A DNA stretch of 64,000 bases from Climacium dendroides (taxonomy: Eukaryota; Streptophyta; Bryopsida; Hypnales; Climaciaceae), in NCBI GenBank assembly GCA_950106755.1, contig OX467082.1:10664001-10728000 (forward strand), in the 5' to 3' direction. This document shows, piece after piece, positions 11,863 through 24,088 of the stretch. The notes under the pieces are model-generated. The model worked only from the letters and a program-made list of their open reading frames with translations. It made no database searches and was not told the origin of the DNA. Positions within the stretch are counted from its first letter, which is position 1; the number at the start of each line of letters is the position of its first letter. The position numbers and the translations under genes are program-made.

Positions 11863-12361
11863 TCAATGAAGGAATTGGCAGAAGATCAAGCTTCCATTGT
11901 GCAAGGACTCTCTATCAATTAAGTGTAGTAGTAGTTACCATGCATACAAACTCATACACAATTGCATGTTCCCCAGCTCCCTCTCTAAAGGGAACCATCT
12001 GCGCCGAGGACAATTGGATTCCACAATATAATTGGTTGGGCACAACATTTTCAGGACATAAGAATCATTGGAGCTCTCCTTATCCAGTATCAAGAAATGA
12101 ACTTCTGTCAGTTTCCAAAAGAATTCAAGAAGCACCCATCGCCTCAGTGAATCCACACATACAATTGATTCAGTGTCGACATGGATTTCTACCAATAGGC
12201 TCTCTATGACCATGAACTCTACTCCACATCACATGACACCACATCACATCATGAGGCCTGAAGTGATCGGAAATGAAATTCAGCTCTAAATGCAATTCAA
12301 TTTCATACACAATTGCAAAACATTCATTATATTGCTAGGTTGACATTTGGTGCACGATTGT
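11863..12361. other. Motif-rich intergenic DNA between integrase and HECT genes
   Basis: Overlapping short frames on both strands (11935-12213 region) have no recognisable domain. CAATTGG variants occur near 12010, 12031 and 12165. ACATGACACCACATCACATC near 12229 is a short local repeat. No gene is supported. Confidence 0.4.
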
Positions 12362-12598
12362 ACTACTTCTCCCCGGAAGGACCTCCTGGCTACACTGCAA
12401 AAGACGAATGACCTACCAATTGGTTAATAAGCACTTTAAACGCCACATAAAAATGCGGACTACTAATTGAGAACTCACGATGGAGAAAGCGCCAACGTTT
12501 GATCCTCATACCAAATTGCCAAGTACTTGGTATAAGCCTAAATACTGTTCTACCAATGAGGAAAAAACGTCCACTTCACCCTATAAACGCTGTCAGTG
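12362..12598 (-). promoter_or_regulatory. Shared downstream module, copy at the integrase gene
   Basis: Aligns with 5150-5395 over about 230 bp, including GACCTACCAATTGGTTAATA (12410-12429), AAACGCCACATAAAAATG, and TATAAGCCTAAATACTG near 12530, ending with CCCTATAAACGC. The integrase stop codon lies at 12599-12601, directly adjacent. Position relative to the stop is the same as at the 212-aa gene. Confidence 0.65.
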
Positions 12599-14393
12599 TC
12601 AATCCAATGCAGCATCAGCTAGAAGCTGGCAAACCTCCCTTCGGTGTCCAATTGAATGATCTAATGAACGAGTTTGGAAGAACTGCAAATAGCTCAAGTG
12701 TGGACATGCTAAAGCTCCAACGCATTCCACTGTCAAATTCAAATGCAATAAATATTTATTGGTGTCATCAAAACGATCGCAATTCAAGTTGTATGCTCTG
12801 TCCCGTAGAGCCACTATCGCATCACTCAGAACATCCTGTAGTTCAGTGAAATCCTCGTGAGCCTGCAATCCCACAACCTCCATTGCCGCAATTGGTGGTA
12901 CCACTACAGCTTCTTGGGAAGGCTGCTCCAATCCATGGCTTTCCAAACTATTGTCCTCATGAACAAGGAACCGTGCATTTTGTTCCTCAGATACTAGTGG
13001 AGGCTGCAGCCTACAATAGAGACGTTCATGCAATCGGAATGCAGCTTCAGGAACATGCCCTGCAATTGAGCGTCCATTTTCGTTGATACTCCTCACACAA
13101 TGATTGTTCCAAGCTTGTACAAAACAATCTAGATCCCGTTGTATACGTGGCACAAATACTAACTGCAGAGAGCTCAAGTGCCACCGATTGGATAAGGACA
13201 CTAATCCTTCGGTGCATAGATAGGTGAACAAGTGTTTGTAGTACCATATAACTTTCGTCCACACTTGACCCCACTAATGCTCAATTCTCTACAATTCCAA
13301 TTGGGATGTACATATTAGAAACCAGTTCAGCAGCCACTTATGCATATATCCTTTAAGACATTGCTCAATCTGTAACATGCAAATGAGCTTCAACCGATTG
13401 GATGTCATGAAGTTAGATGAGATACCTGATTGTGAATGGAAGACCCAGTTAAAAAAGGAGCTCTGACATTCGGTCTAGCTTGCTGAATGTCGTCTCGAAC
13501 AAGACAGTGTTCAGCTGCATAGTCCGATCGAATGCGGACAAGATGACCGTACAAATCAACCGCTGACTTGTATGCTGAAAAAATTGTTTCAGCCTTCTTA
13601 TCAGTAGCAACCATAGCCCATAATACAAAATGCGTACCTCCATCCATTGCCCCATGAATTTTGATTTTCCATTGTGTCAACTTGTCATACGCTGGAAACA
13701 GTGGACCGGAACGGTTCAATCAGTTTAAAGCAGTTCGGGGTGTAGTCCGAGGGAGGTGAACATTGCAAGCAAACAGAAAGCATACTTGGGAAAACCCTAT
13801 TGGAATTGCAAGAAACTGGGATCTAGTAAAATGAATTCTCACTCACAATCCATGTGCCATAGAATCATGGGCTCCATTATGTCGTACTGGCCCTGGAAAG
13901 GAGCTCTCACTTGCCTCCTCTGCATGTGCTCTGGTTGCATTCTCACGAGGGCGTTCCGCACTGTTTCCCGAGGAACACGAAGTCCTAAAGAGCTGCGAAG
14001 ACTAGCGGCGACTGTTCGGATACCCCAATTGCAACCTCCACAAGCGATTGGTACGTGAGAAGTAATCGCAGTCACTACTTCCTCAATCCCAATAGAATGA
14101 TACACCCCTCCCCATCCCATTGTCTTCAAGCGCCTCGAAAGAGAGTTTCTACTCATGCACAGTGACTCCGCAATTGCATTGAACTTCTCACCACGATTTA
14201 AGGAATCCTCCACATAGTCCAACAGCTCTGCATCAGAGCAAATTGTGCCTATGACCAATTCTATAGCACTAGCATCATCGACGTCGACGTCATCTCTAGA
14301 GACTGAATTGTTCGCGCTCAAACTCACATCACCACCTTCGTTCATGTCCAAATCCGATTGGGAATCCGAATTCAAATCCAAAACAAACTCCAT
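12599..14393 (-). pseudogene. DDE integrase / transposase of element 1 (retrovirus-like integrase core, HTH N-terminus)
   Basis: Three exons on the minus strand: 14393-13847, 13691-13426, 13288-12601/12599. Introns of 155 and 137 bp have GTGAGT...CAG and GTATCT...TAG borders, and phases join exactly. About 500 codons. The N-terminal third has an acidic leader and a helix-turn-helix (SLCMSRNSLSRRLKTMGW). Exon 1 ends in LWHMD, giving the first catalytic Asp. Exon 2 has the HGAMDG strand, RIRSD (second Asp) and TGSSIHNQ. Exon 3 opens with RIE (catalytic Glu) and ends with a conserved AWNNH-type tail domain. This is the integrase-core family known in many fungal and animal mobile elements. A TAG at 13274-13276, two codons after the Glu, interrupts it; all three catalytic acids are present. 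It presumably cut and joined the element ends. Confidence 0.8.
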
Positions 14394-14433
14394 GACTGAT
14401 ATCGATCACGATAGCTAGACCACTCTCACTGAA

Positions 14434-14901
14434 CACACAATCGGAAGTCTCAAACAAGTGCATGCATGCTGCTTCGAACCATCAGAAGCAAGTGTTGTTT
14501 ACTCCAATCGGCAATATTTTAGTAGAGAAAACGGACTTCTGGACTTACGTTCTTCTCTTATGATAGCAATCAGGAAGCATCTATTCCATTCAAAAGACAA
14601 GGTCAAAACAGCATCAAACATGATCCTATTGGTTATCCGTTTTGCCTTGGGAAGTACTATTAATCTACCATGAGAATGTCCGACAGCGACGGCCACTAAC
14701 TGTCCCGAATTGGTACTAGTGTACCAATACACAATTGCTATGAATGAAGTGAATGGCTGCCATCCACCTTTGGTACCCCCGTCCCAATAGGTCACACAAT
14801 AATACACACTCGGAAGCCTCAAACAAGTGCACGCATGCCGCTTCGAACCATCGGAAGCAAGTGTCGTTAACTCCAATCGGCAATATTTTAGTAGGGAAAG
14901 T
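14434..14901 (-). promoter_or_regulatory. Shared upstream module of the integrase gene, framed by a 95-bp direct repeat
   Basis: Order is R (14434-14529), D (14530-14795), R' (14806-14901). R and R' share CACNCTCGGAAG(T/C)CTCAAACAAGTGC and CTCCAATCGGCAATATTTTA. D is the upstream module also found at 11271-11862, here without the 330-bp segment. D contains GACGGCCACTAACTGTCCC and the GTACCCCCGTCCCAATAGG end. It lies about 140-400 bp upstream of the integrase ATG. The minus strand is open for 125 codons through D. Confidence 0.6.
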
Positions 14902-15059
14902 CAATTCCTATTGATGAGCGCGTGCAGCGTAGTAGGGGATCTGTGGGTACGATCACTTTGTCATCCGGAAAGCAACGGACACCAAGTGTACTATGTGTCA
15001 CTCATATCCCAATGGGGCCCCGGACGTGTCTTTTGTCCTTTCCTGTCGTCTAGCGTGTA

Positions 15060-15720
15060 CAGTCAAACCTCCATAAGTGTTAGGGGTTGGGAGCATACTT
15101 TTAGTTAACACTTAGACACTAGTAACACATAACACTTATAGAGGGTGATGCCAATGATTTGTAACATGTATAAGAAATAACACTTAAAATAATTAAAAAG
15201 GTAAATATATAACATTTATAGAAAAAATGGATGAAATTACAAAATATTGATTCATTATTCATCTAAGTCTGTCGAAAGAATGAATCAAAAGTATTTAGGT
15301 GAGTTTATGCTACATACCAAGATTCTATTTCCTTTTCTAGTGCTTTAATATTCCTAGTAGATAACATGGTGTCATTAGGTCTTTGTTCCAAAAACTTCTT
15401 CAAAGTTTGAAGAGCACTACCTACATCTTGAAAGCCTACAACCTCTTCTACTATATAGTTTCTAGAATGGACATCTAGAGTCACTTTGCAACTAGAAACT
15501 ATTACTTTACCTCAAAATTATCTCCCCCCAAGCGATGGCTCTTACGAAAAGCCTTTTTTAGGAAACTTGTCACTTACCGAGGTAAAATTAAGAAAGTCAG
15601 GAGCACAACATTGTGTAACACTTAACACATAACACTTACTAGTCTTAATTTTAAGGGAGCGGAAATCTCCATAACACATATAGAGTTTTAACACTTATCA
15701 AAGTTATACACTATCTATGC
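15060..15720. mobile_element. Decayed pogo/Tigger-like element
   Basis: The left end reads TA|CAGTCAAACCTCCATAAGTG, close to the CAGTAAAACCTCTATAA terminus of plant pogo-type elements (Lemi1/Emigrant), with TA as the expected target dinucleotide. AACACTTA phrases recur through the segment as subterminal repeats (for example 15104, 15131, 15180, 15626, 15691). The minus strand of about 15330-15470 reads EEVVGFQDVGSALQTLKKFL, like the C-terminal helix of Tigger transposases. The right terminus is not clear. The element ends the CCAATTGG-rich block, so it probably inserted at or near its edge. Confidence 0.5.
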
Positions 15721-17090
15721 ATGGTTTATATCAAGATCAACTTTGATGAACTTGTGCTATGTGAACTTGATTATTTAATGGCCCATGCAGCAATTGTAGT
15801 ATTATCTTTATATCCATACTAAAAAGCAAATAATACTTCAAAAAAATCAAAAGATTCCTAAACAAAAATTTCACCATCTAACATCTAAATTAACTTTATT
15901 ATCACTCTAGCATTATATAATTTACATACAATCTTTCATTAATCAAAAAGTTCTTATGGGAGGGTCACCCAATATAGAAGTTCTTAGGTTATATAGCATG
16001 AAACCAAAAAAAATCAATTCAATTCAAGTTCCATTGACCAAGTGGCACGTTCTAATCCATAAAAGCCAATTATCCATTGCCCAAACAATTGAAAGTCTAG
16101 ATAGGTTCATTTGAAGTCAACACCCTAAAAAATCCATGTTTTACGTCATGTTTTCATTATTTTCTGTAATGCATTTTAGTGGATGTCCAATTAAATGTGT
16201 CACAAGAAATGATGAAAACATCACATAAAAGATGGATTTCTTATAATGCCATTTTAGCTGAATGTTCACAAAATGAACCCTAATGTAAACCTAATGTAAG
16301 CCAATTTATCTCAATGTTAGTCCCAAATTCAAACATTGAATCCTCACCTAGAACAAACAACATCCTATTTATCTTGAAGTTTCTATAAATCCCAATAAAA
16401 TAAATCCTTCAATGCACACCTCACACTTGACAATAAACCATAATCCCTAAGAATAAGAGATTGAACCAAAATAGTTGCAATTTATCCTAAATGGAAAGAC
16501 ACAAATGCAACTAGACAAATTCATTGTAGGGTGAAAGTATGTTAGACCCCCTATACTTGTGGCAAATTTTATGAGTACTATTGTTACTCATAAGTACTTG
16601 CATGTACTTACAATTGGTTTAGGGTTTCTATTTTTTGCCTTCTTCAGTGGATCAGAAATTGGATTTGAATCCACCAATGGGGTGCATTTTTCTGACAGAA
16701 TCTTAGCTTTACCAACACATATAAACAATATTGAAAGAAAAGTACCGAGAATCAGCTTGCATAAAGGAGGCTCTACAGTAGTGATTAGCTTATTTTAATG
16801 TTGAACGGCCTGATGACATCGTGGGGCACCAATTTTGAACAAGCTCGAGGCAGCTATGAGCTGGAATACCGTTGGCTAATTTGATTGTTTCCCAATTTTC
16901 TCGCTTGAATGCTGGATCGCCAATGTGGCAGATGGATATATATAAATTTGGCCAATCACGGCTCAAGCCAGGGCTAAAAATGAACCTTGTTTCACCACAT
17001 TTCCAGCCTGTTAGTTATTGGTATCCAAAGCTTCGATGAAAGCTGCACAGAAATCTTGTAAGCAACAAATTTGATGAATGTTAAGTAACA
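15721..17090. other. AT-rich spacer
   Basis: No gene is supported. A 79-codon plus frame at 16559-16798 has no recognisable domain. The sequence near 16800-17050 is somewhat more GC-rich and may be a remnant of something coding, but I cannot name it. Confidence 0.4.
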
Positions 17091-17093
17091 ATT

Positions 17094-17142
17094 TTCAAAC
17101 CCTAAACCCTAACCCTATTGGACACTAAACCCTAGGACCCTA
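17094..17142 (+). repeat. Interstitial telomere-like CCCTAAA cluster
   Basis: Three CCCTAA(A) units directly abutting at 17099-17117, followed by ACTAAACCCTAGGACCCTAAAG. It is in the opposite orientation to the TAGGGTTT cluster at 33601-33640, and both clusters include or adjoin TTGGACACT (reverse-complemented in the second). It may be a telobox-type promoter element or a repair scar. Confidence 0.6.
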
Positions 17143-18950
17143 AAGCAATCCCAAACCAACACCCCCCAAAAGCCACAAAGCCATGGATGATGATTGCATG
17201 ACAATTCATTTCAAAAACATTCAAAAGAATATGTAACTATTTCTAACAATATAATAATAATTATATATGAATTCAATATGTTAATACAATTATATATTAC
17301 TTTAAAATTTAAAAGCAACAAAAATTGAAAATCGAATGTGAACTTGTATAATCTAAAATAACCTACAAATATAGAAATAAGTATTTTAGTTAGTCTAAAG
17401 GATTATATAGTATTCCATTGTTTTAATTGTGAAAGAAAAAAAATTAAGGCCTAGTTAGAAGTCATTGTCGTTCATTTTTGAATGATTAATTGTTGAGTAT
17501 TAGTTGAACATAGAGTTCTTCTAAGATTTCCAAAGAAGCCTTGATCATCATTTTACATTAACATTAAAATAATTAAATAACTAACCACAATTTTTTAAAA
17601 TGTGGCTTGCACGTTGTAATGATTTGTTCAACCTTCAAGAAATGAAGATAAATTAGCGAGTGTACCTATAACACTTTAAGAACTTGCATGAGCCAAAACC
17701 AAAATGTGGAGGCTTATTAATATTATAGTACTTCATGTTTTTTTAAAATAATTTATGAATCTATGGTTTTAGTTTCACTCAATTTGTTATAGTAATAAAA
17801 AAAGAGTGAAAGTTAAATGTATTTGAAGAAAATTACTAAAAGAAAGAGAGATTGAACACACAACATTTGCTTTGGTACTTCACAGAAGGAAAAAAAATGC
17901 AAAGTCCTACATGTGAATATTAGAGTAATTTACATCATCAAAAGAAATTCAAAAAATAGGTAAGTAGACCCTTAATGTTTTTTTTACTTGTACCAAAAAA
18001 AAATGGGGGAGTGTGTTTGAGTGTTTTAAGTCCCTGCCAATAAAATTTACGAATGAAAGTAAGGGGACTTAGAATGCTTGTGTAAAGTCTTCTCACAAAG
18101 TAATGGAAAAATAAGACGGGGCCCAACAATATTATAGTGATCAATTGACATCCATTCAAAATAATTTAAGGTGTTGTATTTAACTAAGTAATTCATCTTC
18201 AATGCTTTCGAGATTGAAGTTAACCAACAAAATTTCGGTATGAAAATAGAAGTTCTTCAATTCACTCTTCATTTTGTGAAAAAAAGGTATATACATACAA
18301 ATAACTAGTTAACCGTGCTATTTAAACTTGAACAAAATAATTAGAAAGGATAAATTTAGTGTTAAAAGTAAATAATACCTTATAAAGAATGTTGGATTTT
18401 CAATTGTTCAAAGGTGTATATATCAAATTGTAGATTAAGTATTTCAATTCCACATATTTACAAAATATGACTAGTAAAGCAGAATAGTACTACAATGCAT
18501 TATGAAAAGAATTTTTGAAGTTATGAAACTATAATTTATCTAATAATTATGAATCAATTACAAATTGTTCTTTAAGGAAAAAAAATCATTAATTCCCTAA
18601 TTTTTTTTGGAATTGAGTATTTCTAACCTTTGATATTGATAGTTTGAAAAAATATATATGCCTAATCCTTTAAAAGTCATAATGTACCATTAAGGTAAAA
18701 AAAAAGCCCAAGAAGCTACCATCAACTTCTTTTAACCAAAGAATTGAATTTGTAATTATGTATTTTGTGTGGGTTCACATATAAAACTATCATATTTTTT
18801 GCATTCAAGGTCAATTATCAATTTCAATATGAACTATCAATTCAACTACCATTCAACTATCAATTTGAATTCATTAGGTATTAATGTATTAGGTGGAATT
18901 ATTAGTACTCCCACCCATTGAGCCGGTTATTTTCACAGAAAACATTACAT
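17143..18950. other. AT-rich spacer, no gene seen
   Basis: Very low GC, long A and T runs, no recognisable coding, and few copies of either enriched motif. Confidence 0.6.
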
Positions 18951-18989
18951 CACTCTAGTTAGGTAATAAGTGACCTCTGGTTTAGGATA

Positions 18990-19095
18990 CCTATGCGACT
19001 GGTGATTGACGGTCATTTCCGGTCCATGTGTTTGGAAACCCGTGATCACCAGTCACTGCATGGCATCTACAGGTGATCACCAGTCGTCGTCTTCA
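18990..19095. repeat. GATCACCAGTC direct and inverted repeats upstream of the RING gene
   Basis: GACTGGTGATTGACGG near 18998, CCGTGATCACCAGTC near 19040 and GGTGATCACCAGTCG near 19071 form one inverted and two direct copies within 100 bp. TGATCA is itself palindromic. They lie 400-500 bp before the ATG at 19494, so a protein-binding site or the edge of element 2 are both possible. Confidence 0.5.
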
Positions 19096-19493
19096 ACTTG
19101 TGTGAGCGATGTTTCAGTTGCTCCTGGCAGTTGACTTCGTTGCAACCAAGCTCCAGACTGCCTGAGAGTCATTGCTGGTGTTTTTTGCGAACTAGCGCTT
19201 AGATTTTTTGCCATTTCGGATCGAGGCAGCTTTGATTTAGGGTCCGCGAGATTGGCAATTGCCTAGGCTTGGTAGATCAGAACCAGAAAGTGCAAGGCGG
19301 TGCACACTTGAGAGGTACGAAATGTTTCTCGTCGCGTTTGGGTATTACTACCTCGGAGTGTGAATTTCTTGAGCAGTTCACTTGTTCTCTAGAGTGATCT
19401 TGGATTTGTGTGTGAGGGGGTGATAGCGAGGCCAGGGACTACCTTGAAGTTCTCAGCATCACATTCCGTAGAAGTCCACCACAACTGGTGAGA

Positions 19494-22400
19494 ATGGAGC
19501 GGTCTGCCGGAGGCCGGTCGGCCAGTACTCATAGTGGAAAGAAGGCGCGGCAGATTGAAGGGAGCGGTTTAGTTGAGGAGAGCTTGCAATCGGAAGACGT
19601 GACATTGGGGAAGAAACGCGCGCCAAGGAAGGCTGCCAAGCCAGTGAAGCTGCTCATCGAGAAGATCGAGGAAGTTGACCAAGAGATTGCGAGGCTCAAG
19701 CGACTGCCAAGGAGCATGACACGAGAAGATTTCAAATGCACGTTTCCAAAACTCGCGTGTGAGGGGGACAACCCGCATCGTTTCAGAAAAGGTAGAGTGT
19801 CTTCCTCGTCCTTACAAGAGATATTTGGAGAGCCTTATGGTGAGGGTGGTCGCCAAGGCTATGGGTGGATTCATTGCAAGCACCCTGAGGTCGTGAAAAG
19901 GGTTCAATATTTACACCCCATTGTCTATCAACACACTGTGAGTGAGATTCCTCCATATTTGAAGATTCATTTTGCCGAAGGTATTGCTGTGGAGTACAAT
20001 GAGGGAGAAGGCAAGGTAGATTGGTGTGCTTTTGGGGCTGACACAAATAAGAGACAAGTGAATCACTATGACCAAGCCGTGTAGAAGCTACTTGCTTTGA
20101 GGAAGACACTAGAAGGGAATAAGCCTCTCCAAGTACGAGGTAGAGACTGGCAAAAGATCAAGGTGGAGCCAGGCGAGGGTTTAGGCAGTCCACCATCAAG
20201 TTCTCGTACAAAAATTGAGGTTTACGGACATGCGATCAAGGCATCTGAGAGGACAAAGTCTAATCTCGGTGAGACAAGCGACTATGGTGGTGCATTTGAG
20301 TCTGGGATGGGTTCTGCTGTCTCCGTTGAAGGATTCCGAGAGATATTGCCGAGGGGTGCTTCTTGGACTGAAGGTACACCTCACCCTTCCCGATGTGTTC
20401 GTTCACTGTTTAGGGTTTAGCAGACTCTGTTTATTTGTAAGAATGGAAATGCTTGGCGTCTACAGATCAACTGGACCACTTACAACGGGCGATAATTATT
20501 CCACTAGCATAATTGACCTACATTGTTTGTTTAGGTGAATTTTTTTGTAAATGATACTTGGACAGTCAGTTTTGTTCTAGTGTACTTCATATGGGCCAAA
20601 CTTTTTGAACTCTTGAATTCGTTTACAGATTCTACAAAGGAGAGGGGCCAGGAGATACAAGAGATCATAGCAGTCTTGTTTGCAGAGACAAAGGCGGACA
20701 TAGTGCGGGATAAAGATGCTAGGGAGAAGAGGGACCACTGCAATTTGAAGGTGCAGCAATCCGAATGTTTGATAAAGAGCTATAAAAACCAGAAGGTGGA
20801 CAAGGCCTTGAAGATCGAAACAATGCTTGGTGAAGGAAGCGATGTACACCGGGAGAAGATTAAGATGGAGGGCATTATGGAGCAATTGGCTGATGAGGAG
20901 GCTAGGCTGGAGTCTTTTTGGGCAGACTTAGAATTGGTACAGTCTGTTGTAGACAACACTGCTCACCAAATTGAGGCCCACCGTCTACAGCTTGAAGCTC
21001 TGAAAATGGAGTTGTTCCACATACGCAATGGGAAGAATTCGGGGACCTTCTGGCCTCGACCCATTGTATACTCAGAGGAAACGGGTGCTCAATCTTTTGA
21101 TGACAATGCATTTCTGCAAGTCTCCACTTGCTCTATGTGTCAGTTTCCTTTTCCCAATTATGACATTATTGTATCTTCCTGTAGGCACTTGTATCACCCC
21201 TTTTGTGCATCAATTATCTTTGCACGTGGAGGAGTATGTATTGCCAAAGGGTGCCAGACTTTGTCACATCCAGAGTGGCATAGGAGCTTCGGGTGGAGTG
21301 AGCCAAGTGCTGAGATGCTTCAGAGGGCTTCAATGCTGGGATGCGGGGAGGAGCAAAAGAAGATCCTTCAATTCAGACTGAAGGAGGCAAAAACAATTGA
21401 TCCAACTACTGGTCAGTTCTGAAATCTTTATTTTCCTTGCTTGTTTTCATTTATGAATTTGTGAATGTATACTTTAGGCTCTTACAACTTCATCTGAATA
21501 TACCACAAGTACTATAGTTGTGTATTCTAGAGTCCAAGGTAGCTTTTGTTGTACTTCATTAAAATCTTGTGTGTATTAACCATGTTCACTTACTACTTTA
21601 AGATTTGTACCTTACGTGAGGATAGTAAATAAGAAGGATTGGTACCACTTGCTAGATTGGTACCACTTGCTAGATTGGTATTTCATTCATCAGTTGGGTA
21701 CTTTTTGTGTACTTTTAGTCTTAGCAGCGGTAACATGAATGTTGTATTGAAAACCATTGTCTACTGAATGTTCTATGTTATAGTTCCCTGCTAATGCTTG
21801 ACACAAGGATTTTGGTACTACTAAACATTCTGTACTAGTACTTTTTGTATATGATATGGTATTACGACACTTTCTGTATAGAGTCCCCTAGAATTCCCCC
21901 CCCCCCCCGTTTGAGTTCTAGTAGTACATATGAGTACATTGAAGTAATTTTTATACAATATGTTCAATACTTCCTCAGTTCTCTTTCTGTACTTTACATG
22001 CATGAAGTACTAGAGGTAAGTATACCCTCAATTTGTATTCGTCGTTTAGTTTCACATGGTAGGTTTGTAGATTGTTTATTTACTCTTTCAATATACTTTT
22101 GAAATGATTCATTACTGCTTCATGTGCAGTTATTGGACGCTTTTGCTGTTCGTGTTTATATGCAGACATCTAACTAATTACATTCAGATTTCAAAAATAT
22201 ATCTACACCTTACTTACTCATAGATAACAATTTCAGTTTGGTTTACAGTTTGTTTTAGAACTCAGCTAATTGGAAGCATGTCTTCGGGTTACAGGTGATA
22301 TGGATCAAAAGGTTGCTGAGCCTGCATCAGGGTTTTCTCCAGCAAGTTTCACTAAGGGCGATGCTAGTCAAGCTATCAGGTCCGTAGGCAATTTCAGCGG

Positions 22401-23760
22401 CATGGTTGGCGTTGTAGTCTTTGATGGTCCAGGATCCGAGCCTCTGCAAGGCAAAAAGGGAGTCGTGACTTGCAAGGGAGAGGTTCACAGACCAAGGAAG
22501 AAGAACCGTGCACAATCTACGAGTCAAGACATTGTTTATGAATGTCTGGAGGCAGGTGGGGTGCGAGGGAGGGTGAAAGAGCCGGAGCTACTGAGCGGGG
22601 ATGAAACATCTACTGGTGGCGAGCACAATGACATGATGAATTTGCTTGATAGTTCCGGAACTACTATTTCAAGTGATGAAGAAGCAGATTCTGTGCATCA
22701 AAATTCCAAGGGCTGTGGAAAGTCAGTGAAGCAGGATGTAAGAGGACCCAACTGCAGAAGATCTCAACGAAAATCTTCCACCTCCAAGATTGTGAGCGTA
22801 GAAGAGTCAATGGACACGGAGGTCATTGGAAAGGGTGCCGATGAAGACATTTTGACCTCCCCAGCCCTACAAAATTCAGTTGAGAGGATGCAGAGTAGTC
22901 TTCAAACGCTGGTGCAGTCAGACATTGCAAAAGAAGATGGTGTTGAAGTAGTCCAAGACCTTCAAATCCAAAAGAGAACTACATTGGAGGAAGAACAATG
23001 TTCACTAGTAGATGACACTTTTCATGTGAGGCTTAGGTGTACCGTTCAAGGTATGAACGTTGACTCACATGAAAAAGAGGTTCGTGGTTTGGATACTGTG
23101 GAAGGGCGGAATCCACAAGAAGACGAGGTTCCTGGTTCAAATTGTTTAGAAGGTTTGAATCCAACCTCAACAGATGGAACCCCTATGGAATCAAACAAGC
23201 CAAAAGTTGTGCAATGCAAGCCTACGGTGGAAAAGAGTGCTGAAATATGCTCTGACATGATCCACACAGACAAGAAGGCTGACTATGCTCACGTAGACGT
23301 TGAAGCATCCGGGCAAGCGAAGGGCATACAGGAAGCAAGAGATATAGAGGGGACGGAAGATGTGCAGGTGGAGCAAGGCGAGAAGGTGAAGTGCCATTCC
23401 AGTGGCTCCAAGAAGCGGAAACAGAGCTCAGAAGTTGTTGAAGAAGAAGCTTATCCCACATCTATGGAGAACCTCTACTCGACAAAGGCTACCACTCTCA
23501 CTGCCCTCAATGAAATGGTAATGCAAAAAGCTGGTGAAGATGGGGGTGATGTTACTGGTGTAGAGGGAGTTCAGGCTGTTGATGAAGACGGAGGTCATGA
23601 CGGATATAAGGTTGGTAGTGAAGGAGATTCTCTAGAAAAGGAAGAGTCTCAGGCCCCATCAGAGGTAAAAAGTGCAGCAATTAGAGTGAAGACGAGGTCA
23701 CAGGATAAAGTGCAACAGACGACCCAGGTAAAGAAGCGGAAGAAGCGTCGTTGCACTTGA
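19494..23760 (+). pseudogene. RING-finger/coiled-coil protein gene, one in-frame stop
   Basis: Three exons: 19494-20373, 20629-21411, 22295-23760. Introns have GT/AG borders (GTACAC...TTTACAG and GTCAGT...GTTACAG) and both are phase 1; the reading joins exactly. About 1042 residues. The N-terminus is basic, with a helical LLIEKIEEVDQEIARLK segment. The middle has a long coiled coil (about residues 295-420). A RING-type zinc finger follows near residues 455-510: C-x2-C, then CRHLYHPFC (C-x-H-x2-H-x2-C), then C-x4-C. The C-terminal half is acidic, low-complexity and ends in a KKRKKRR nuclear-localisation-like tail. One TAG at 20082-20084 interrupts exon 1, in frame with sensible sequence on both sides. 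A ubiquitin-ligase or chromatin role is possible but inferred. The ATG at 19494 is the first in frame. It lies directly upstream of the SUVR gene on the same strand. Confidence 0.65.
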
Positions 23761-24088
23761 AGATAGTAAGATTATGTAGAGGATGGAGTATTAGTTTTGT
23801 ATGTTGTCTTTTGCACATTGCAATGAGGCTCCTGAAACAAAAGCATTTGTTAATCATGACTGCCCTCTTGTCCGAATTTGCATTGTCATTTTTGTACTTG
23901 CAGGTTGTTTACTAATTCAAGAAAGCTAATTGCTTGTATATATCATGTTTGTAGGTACTTTACTCATTGAGTTCCTTTGAAGTTGTAGGTGGCTTACTCT
24001 GTACCATTTATGCTTACGTGGTGATTTTGTTGGATTGGAAACCATACCAGGCTGTGGCTTGGTTTGATCCTCAAGATTTGTCAAGGGA

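Noticed and set aside
12599..14393. LTR-retrotransposon integrase interpretation
   Set aside because: No reverse transcriptase, RNase H, protease or LTR pair nearby, and the gene has its own HTH N-terminus and introns; this fits the stand-alone integrase-type DNA element better.
16559..16798. 79-codon plus frame (hydrophobic start)
   Set aside because: No homologous motif, no splice partner and no conserved neighbour; AT-rich context.
20082..20084. Nuclear genetic-code change with TAG as Gln
   Set aside because: Attractive because stops are mostly TAG, but TGA and TAA stops also occur in frame, several open frames themselves end in TAG (such as 40185-40187), and methyl-cytosine deamination explains the pattern more simply. 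Kept only as an alternative in the findings.
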